From: Epibacterium ulvae
Lineage (GTDB): Bacteria; Pseudomonadota; Alphaproteobacteria; Rhodobacterales; Rhodobacteraceae
Length of the DNA: 64,000 bases
Assembly: GCF_018678075.1 (NCBI RefSeq)
Contig: NZ_JAHHIR010000013.1
Coordinates: 1-64,000, forward strand
Reading direction: 5' to 3'
Part shown: positions 60,706 to 64,000 of the stretch, piece by piece
Position numbering within the stretch: the first letter of the stretch is position 1
Layout of the letters: each line of letters opens with the position of its first letter
Notes under the pieces: model-generated
The model's input: the letters and a program-made list of their open reading frames with translations, nothing else
Databases searched by the model: none
Told to the model about the DNA's origin: nothing
Program-made: the position numbers and the translations under genes

Positions 60706-61338
60706 ATGACCATGAAACTCTACTGCTTTGGCGAAAGCGGCAATTCCTACAAAGCTGCGCTGGGTTTGGAACTCGCAGGCTTTGACTGGGAGCCAGTCTT
60801 CGTTGATTTCTTCAACGGAGAAACCCGCACTGACGCGTTCCGCAAGATCAGCATTCAAGGCGAAGCGCCTGTACTAGTGGACGGTGACCTGACCCTCAGC
60901 CAATCCGGTGTCATTCAACAGTATATCACCGACAAGACCGGCAAATTCGCGGGCAAGCCGGACGAGAAATACGACGTTCTGCGCTGGGTCCTGTGGGACA
61001 ATCACAAACTGTCGAGCCAAGCCGGCATGACACGGTTCCTGATGAATTTCCTACCCGAGGAGAAACGCCCTCAACAGGTCATCGAGTTCACCCAAGGGCG
61101 CCTCAAGGCCGCATACACAACCTTGAATATGCACCTGGAAGGGCGCGACTGGATTGTGGGCGATGATGTCTCCAACGCGGACCTCAGCTGCTGCAGCTAT
61201 TTGTACTACCCTGAACCCTTTGGCTTTGACCGGACGGAGTGGCCGCATATCGACGCTTGGTTGACCCGGTTGAGCGAACTGCCCGGCTGGAAACACCCTT
61301 ATGATCTGATGCCCGGCAACCCTTCTGACCGCGCATAA
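60706..61338 (+). CDS. Glutathione S-transferase family protein
   Basis: This 210-residue protein has the GST N-terminal thioredoxin-like domain (LYCFGESGNSYKAALGLELA, with GEAPVLVDGDLTLSQSGVIQ for the GSH site) and an all-helical C-terminal domain (WVLWDNHKLSSQAGMTRFLM, then GDDVSNADLSCCSYLYYPEP). GST relatives in fatty-acid operons may handle reactive intermediates. AAAGGACGCAAT precedes ATG 60706. It is followed, 24 bp on, by the thiolase gene. Confidence 0.92.
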   Translation: MTMKLYCFGESGNSYKAALGLELAGFDWEPVFVDFFNGETRTDAFRKISIQGEAPVLVDGDLTLSQSGVIQQYITDKTGKFAGKPDEKYDVLRWVLWDNHKLSSQAGMTRFLMNFLPEEKRPQQVIEFTQGRLKAAYTTLNMHLEGRDWIVGDDVSNADLSCCSYLYYPEPFGFDRTEWPHIDAWLTRLSELPGWKHPYDLMPGNPSDRA

Positions 61339-61365
61339 CTTCAAATCACGCTTGAGGAGAGCATG

Positions 61366-62577
61366 ATGACAGACGCCTATATCTATGACGCGCTGCGCAC
61401 ACCACGCGGCAAAGGGCGCAAGGATGGATCCCTTCATGAGGTTTCTGCCCTGCGCCTGTCCGCCCTCACCCTAAACGCCCTCAAATCCCGCAACGGGTTG
61501 GACGGCCATGTGGTTGAGGATGTGATCTGGGGCAATGTGACCCAAGTCATGGAACAAGGCGGCTGTCTTGCCCGGTCTGCGGTTCTGGCATCCGATCTGG
61601 ATGAACGCATTCCGGGCCTCTCCATCAACCGTTTCTGTGCATCTGGCCTGGAGGCGGTCAACCTTGCCGCCAATCAGGTCAAAGGCGGCGCGGGTCAGGC
61701 CTATATCGCGGGCGGTGTCGAAATGATGGGCCGGGTGCCTATGGGATCCGACGGGGCGGCTATTGCGGTGGATCCCAGCCTCGCGATGGAGAGCTACTTT
61801 GTACCACAGGGTATCTCGGCCGATATCATCGCCACCGAATACGGTTTCACGCGTGAAGATGCCGATACATTGGCGGTCGAATCCCAGCGGCGCGCAGCCA
61901 AAGCCTGGACGGATGACCGCTTTGCGCATTCCGTCATTCCCGTCACCGACCAAAACGGGCTGACCATTCTAGACCGCGACGAATACATGCGCCCCGGCAC
62001 CGATATGGATGCTCTGGCGAAACTGAACCCCGCTTTTCAGATGATGGGCGAACAGATGCCGGGCTTTGACAAGGTCGCGATGCTGAAATACCCGCATCTG
62101 GAAAAGATCAACCATATCCACCATGCGGGCAATTCATCCGGCATCGTTGATGGGGCCGCAGCCCTGTTGATCGGCAACAAAGAATTTGGCGAAGCGCACG
62201 GGCTGACACCGCGTGCGCGCATCAAGGCAACCGCCAAGATCGGCACCGACCCCACCATCATGCTGACCGGCCCGGTGCCGGTGACCGAGAAGATCCTCGC
62301 CGATACCGGCATGGCAATCAGCGACATTGATCTGTTTGAAGTCAACGAGGCCTTTGCCAGCGTTGTGCTGCGGTTCCAGCAGGCGTTTCAGGTGGATCCT
62401 GGCGTCGTCAACGTCAACGGTGGCTCCATCGCGATGGGCCATCCATTGGGTGCAACCGGCGCGATCATCATCGGCACATTGTTGGATGAGCTGGAACGGC
62501 GGGACAAGGAATGTGGTCTGGCCACCCTCTGCATTGCCTCAGGCATGGGTGCCGCAACGATAATTGAGAGGGTCTGA
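61366..62577 (+). CDS. Acetyl-CoA C-acyltransferase (thiolase, FadA/PhbA type)
   Basis: This 403-residue thiolase has catalytic Cys91 in [18 protein letters not shown], catalytic His in [10 protein letters not shown] and a second Cys in [14 protein letters not shown]. It cleaves 3-ketoacyl-CoA to acetyl-CoA in beta-oxidation. The start is ATG 61366, since GAGGAG ends six bases upstream (61363 is an alternative). Its stop overlaps the cupin ATG at 62577. Confidence 0.95.
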   Translation: MTDAYIYDALRTPRGKGRKDGSLHEVSALRLSALTLNALKSRNGLDGHVVEDVIWGNVTQVMEQGGCLARSAVLASDLDERIPGLSINRFCASGLEAVNLAANQVKGGAGQAYIAGGVEMMGRVPMGSDGAAIAVDPSLAMESYFVPQGISADIIATEYGFTREDADTLAVESQRRAAKAWTDDRFAHSVIPVTDQNGLTILDRDEYMRPGTDMDALAKLNPAFQMMGEQMPGFDKVAMLKYPHLEKINHIHHAGNSSGIVDGAAALLIGNKEFGEAHGLTPRARIKATAKIGTDPTIMLTGPVPVTEKILADTGMAISDIDLFEVNEAFASVVLRFQQAFQVDPGVVNVNGGSIAMGHPLGATGAIIIGTLLDELERRDKECGLATLCIASGMGAATIIERV

Positions 62578-63062
62578 TGCCAAAACTTGATCTTTCTAAA
62601 ATCGACATTCGTGGTGGCTCTGGCTATCCCGGCAAACTCTCAGACCCGGTCAAAGGGCGGACGTCGCAGCGATTGGGTGATGCAGGTGGGCTAACCCAAT
62701 TTGGGGCCAACCTTGTCCATCTGGATCCGGGTGCGGCGTCCTCCTTGCGTCATTACCATATGAAGCAGGATGAGTTTGTCATGGTCACATCCGGGGTCTG
62801 CACGCTGGTGGATGACGACGGCGCGCATGAAATGTTGCCCGGTGATTGCGCGACCTTTCCGGCGGGCGATGAAAACGGCCACCACTTGGTGAACACGTCC
62901 GACGCGCCGGCCAGTTTCCTGGTTATTGGCACCCGAACCGAGACTGAGGTCGCTTGTTACAGCGATGTCGACATGATGGTTACAGTCGAAAACGATGACT
63001 ACTCATTCACCCGGCAAGACGGCAGCCCCCTGACCAAAGAGCAGACAGGAGAAGACACATGA
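62577..63062 (+). CDS. Cupin domain protein
   Basis: This 161-residue protein has a single cupin barrel: metal-type residues in [20 protein letters not shown] and [20 protein letters not shown]. Many such proteins bind metal and act as small-molecule sensors, isomerases or dioxygenases; substrate is unknown. It is translationally coupled on both sides (TGATG with thiolase, ATGA with the FadJ-like gene), so it probably acts in the same pathway. Confidence 0.88.
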   Translation: MPKLDLSKIDIRGGSGYPGKLSDPVKGRTSQRLGDAGGLTQFGANLVHLDPGAASSLRHYHMKQDEFVMVTSGVCTLVDDDGAHEMLPGDCATFPAGDENGHHLVNTSDAPASFLVIGTRTETEVACYSDVDMMVTVENDDYSFTRQDGSPLTKEQTGEDT

Positions 63063-64000
63063 GCGACTTTACCTATGCTGTCGACGGGGATGGCCTTGCG
63101 ATCATCACATGGGACGCCGCTGATAAATCCATGAACGTGCTGACGCGCGAAGCCTTTGCCCTGGTTGAGGAATTCATTGACCGCGCGCTTGCCGATGATG
63201 CCGTAAAAGGCGTCGTGATCACCTCGGGCAAAAAAGATTTTGCCGGTGGCATGGATCTGAACGTTCTGGCCCGCATCCGCGAGGAAAGCGGCGACAATCC
63301 GGCGCAAGGATTGTTTGATTTCACCATGGAAGGGCATCGGATCCTGCGCAAATTGGAACGCGCCGGGATGGAGCCCAAGACCAACAAGGGCGGCAAACCC
63401 GTGGCCTGTGCGATCAATGGCACCTGTGCCGGCATAGGGACCGAGATCGCGCTGGCCTGCCACCACCGCGTCATGACCACCAACCCCAAGGCCAAAATCG
63501 GCCTGCCCGAAATAATGGTTGGTCTCTTCCCCGGCGGTGGCGGCACCACGCGCTATGTGCGGATGGTCGGCGCGGTGGCCTCGGCCCCGGTGCTGCTGGA
63601 AGGCAAGATGTTGGAGCCCAAGAATGCCAAAGGCGCAAGCCTGGTTGATGCGCTGGCCGAAGATCCTTTGGCTGCGGCCAAAGACTGGGTGCTGAACGCC
63701 GCACACGGCGACATCATCAAACCTTGGGATGTCAAAGGCTACAAAATGCCCGGCGGTGCCCCCTATCACCCGGCCGGTTTCATGAACTTTGTCGGCGCCT
63801 CCGCCATGGTCAATGGCACCACACAGGGCGCTTTTCCTGCGGCCAAGGCTTTGTTGTCGGCGATCTATGAAGGCGCGCTGGTTGATTTCGACACCGCGCT
63901 CAAGATCGAGGCGCGTTGGTTCACCCATGTATTGATGAACCCCTCATCCTCGGCCATGATCCGGTCGCTGTTTTTGAACAAGCAGGCGCTGGAAAAAGGT
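63059..64000 (+). CDS. FadJ/FadB-like enoyl-CoA hydratase-3-hydroxyacyl-CoA dehydrogenase, partial
   Basis: The visible 314 residues form the enoyl-CoA hydratase half: oxyanion motif FAGGMDLNVLARI, INGTCAGIGTEIALACHHRV, and catalytic Glu in IGLPEIMVGLFPGGGGTTRY, plus the linker toward the dehydrogenase domain. The frame is open to the last base of the window, so the NAD-binding half lies beyond the edge. It hydrates trans-enoyl-CoA and oxidises the product. The ATG overlaps the cupin stop. Coupled to thiolase and acyl-CoA dehydrogenase, it completes a beta-oxidation spiral. Confidence 0.93.
   Translation, partial: MSDFTYAVDGDGLAIITWDAADKSMNVLTREAFALVEEFIDRALADDAVKGVVITSGKKDFAGGMDLNVLARIREESGDNPAQGLFDFTMEGHRILRKLERAGMEPKTNKGGKPVACAINGTCAGIGTEIALACHHRVMTTNPKAKIGLPEIMVGLFPGGGGTTRYVRMVGAVASAPVLLEGKMLEPKNAKGASLVDALAEDPLAAAKDWVLNAAHGDIIKPWDVKGYKMPGGAPYHPAGFMNFVGASAMVNGTTQGAFPAAKALLSAIYEGALVDFDTALKIEARWFTHVLMNPSSSAMIRSLFLNKQALEKG

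Noticed and set aside
1-64000. CRISPR array, rRNA or tRNA genes
   Set aside because: No regularly spaced repeats and no rRNA or tRNA signature words were seen on either strand.

Overview
The window is chromosomal DNA of an alphaproteobacterium of the family Rhodobacteraceae, most probably the marine Roseobacter group. The evidence is the gene content: a GapR/DUF2312 protein, NDUFA12, the ScfR-type regulator, opgCGH, fused MrpAB, MerR-controlled beta-oxidation genes and a 'SelD-fusion-type' oxidoreductase. Coding DNA is GC-rich and operons are tightly overlapped with ATGA junctions. Genus cannot be fixed from the sequence alone. I saw no rRNA, tRNA or CRISPR array.

Region 1 (1-6.7 kb) is a decayed accessory patch. 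It holds a tyrosine-recombinase fragment with a nonsense codon, a DUF6880 protein, 0.7 kb without a convincing gene, an AT-rich HNH gene broken by two single-base losses, two truncated IS3-family (IS407-like) remnants, and one complete 1231-bp IS3-family element (4173-5403) with a 3-bp target duplication and a nonsense codon early in orfA. It ends in a tandem pair of GapR-like genes, the upstream one lacking its C-terminal third.

Region 2 (6.8-9.8 kb) has two small unknown genes and a sulfide/persulfide operon: MBL persulfide dioxygenase, YeeE, a YedE/DUF6691 gene split by an in-frame TAA, and DUF442. A terminator closes it.

Region 3 (9.9-16 kb, minus strand) carries an orphan FliM/FliN-like protein with a Gly/Asp/Leu tail, an SSF-permease/histidine-kinase fusion coupled to a small membrane protein and a REC-only regulator, and the ScfR/DUF2083 regulator. 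The intergenic region shared by ScfR and the next operon contains a duplicated 24-25 bp motif.

Region 4 (16.2-24.9 kb, plus strand) is a five-gene branched-chain amino acid type ABC transporter, a PAS-LuxR regulator with a perfect 14-bp palindrome at its start, accB-accC (acetyl-CoA carboxylase) and aat.

Region 5 (24.8-31.5 kb) holds envelope and housekeeping genes: DUF2155, mlaD, NDUFA12, a DUF4760 membrane protein, RidA, clpX, clpP, a GlxA-type regulator and a DUF302 protein.

Region 6 (31.5-42 kb) has a ThDP enzyme overlapping a class III CoA-transferase, a TTC38-like TPR protein, the opgC-opgG-opgH operon for osmoregulated periplasmic glucans, a secreted esterase and a rhodanese.

Region 7 (42.2-57.2 kb) contains the mrpABCDEFG cation/proton antiporter, the stand-alone oxidoreductase, MarR, SRAP peptidase, DUF1992, a 5'-nucleotidase, DUF952, pyrD, an ArsC-like protein, a MATE transporter and two hot-dog thioesterases.

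Region 8 (57.3-64 kb) is a fatty-acid module: two tandem MerR regulators, an ACGT-rich operator cluster, acyl-CoA dehydrogenase, a 70-aa unknown protein, a paired inverted repeat, GST, thiolase, cupin, and a FadJ-type protein that runs off the right edge. I found no obviously new multi-gene system. The most unusual items are the truncated GapR paralogue, the oxidoreductase lacking its SelD partner, the ACGT operator cluster, the 14-bp palindrome and the paired inverted repeat.
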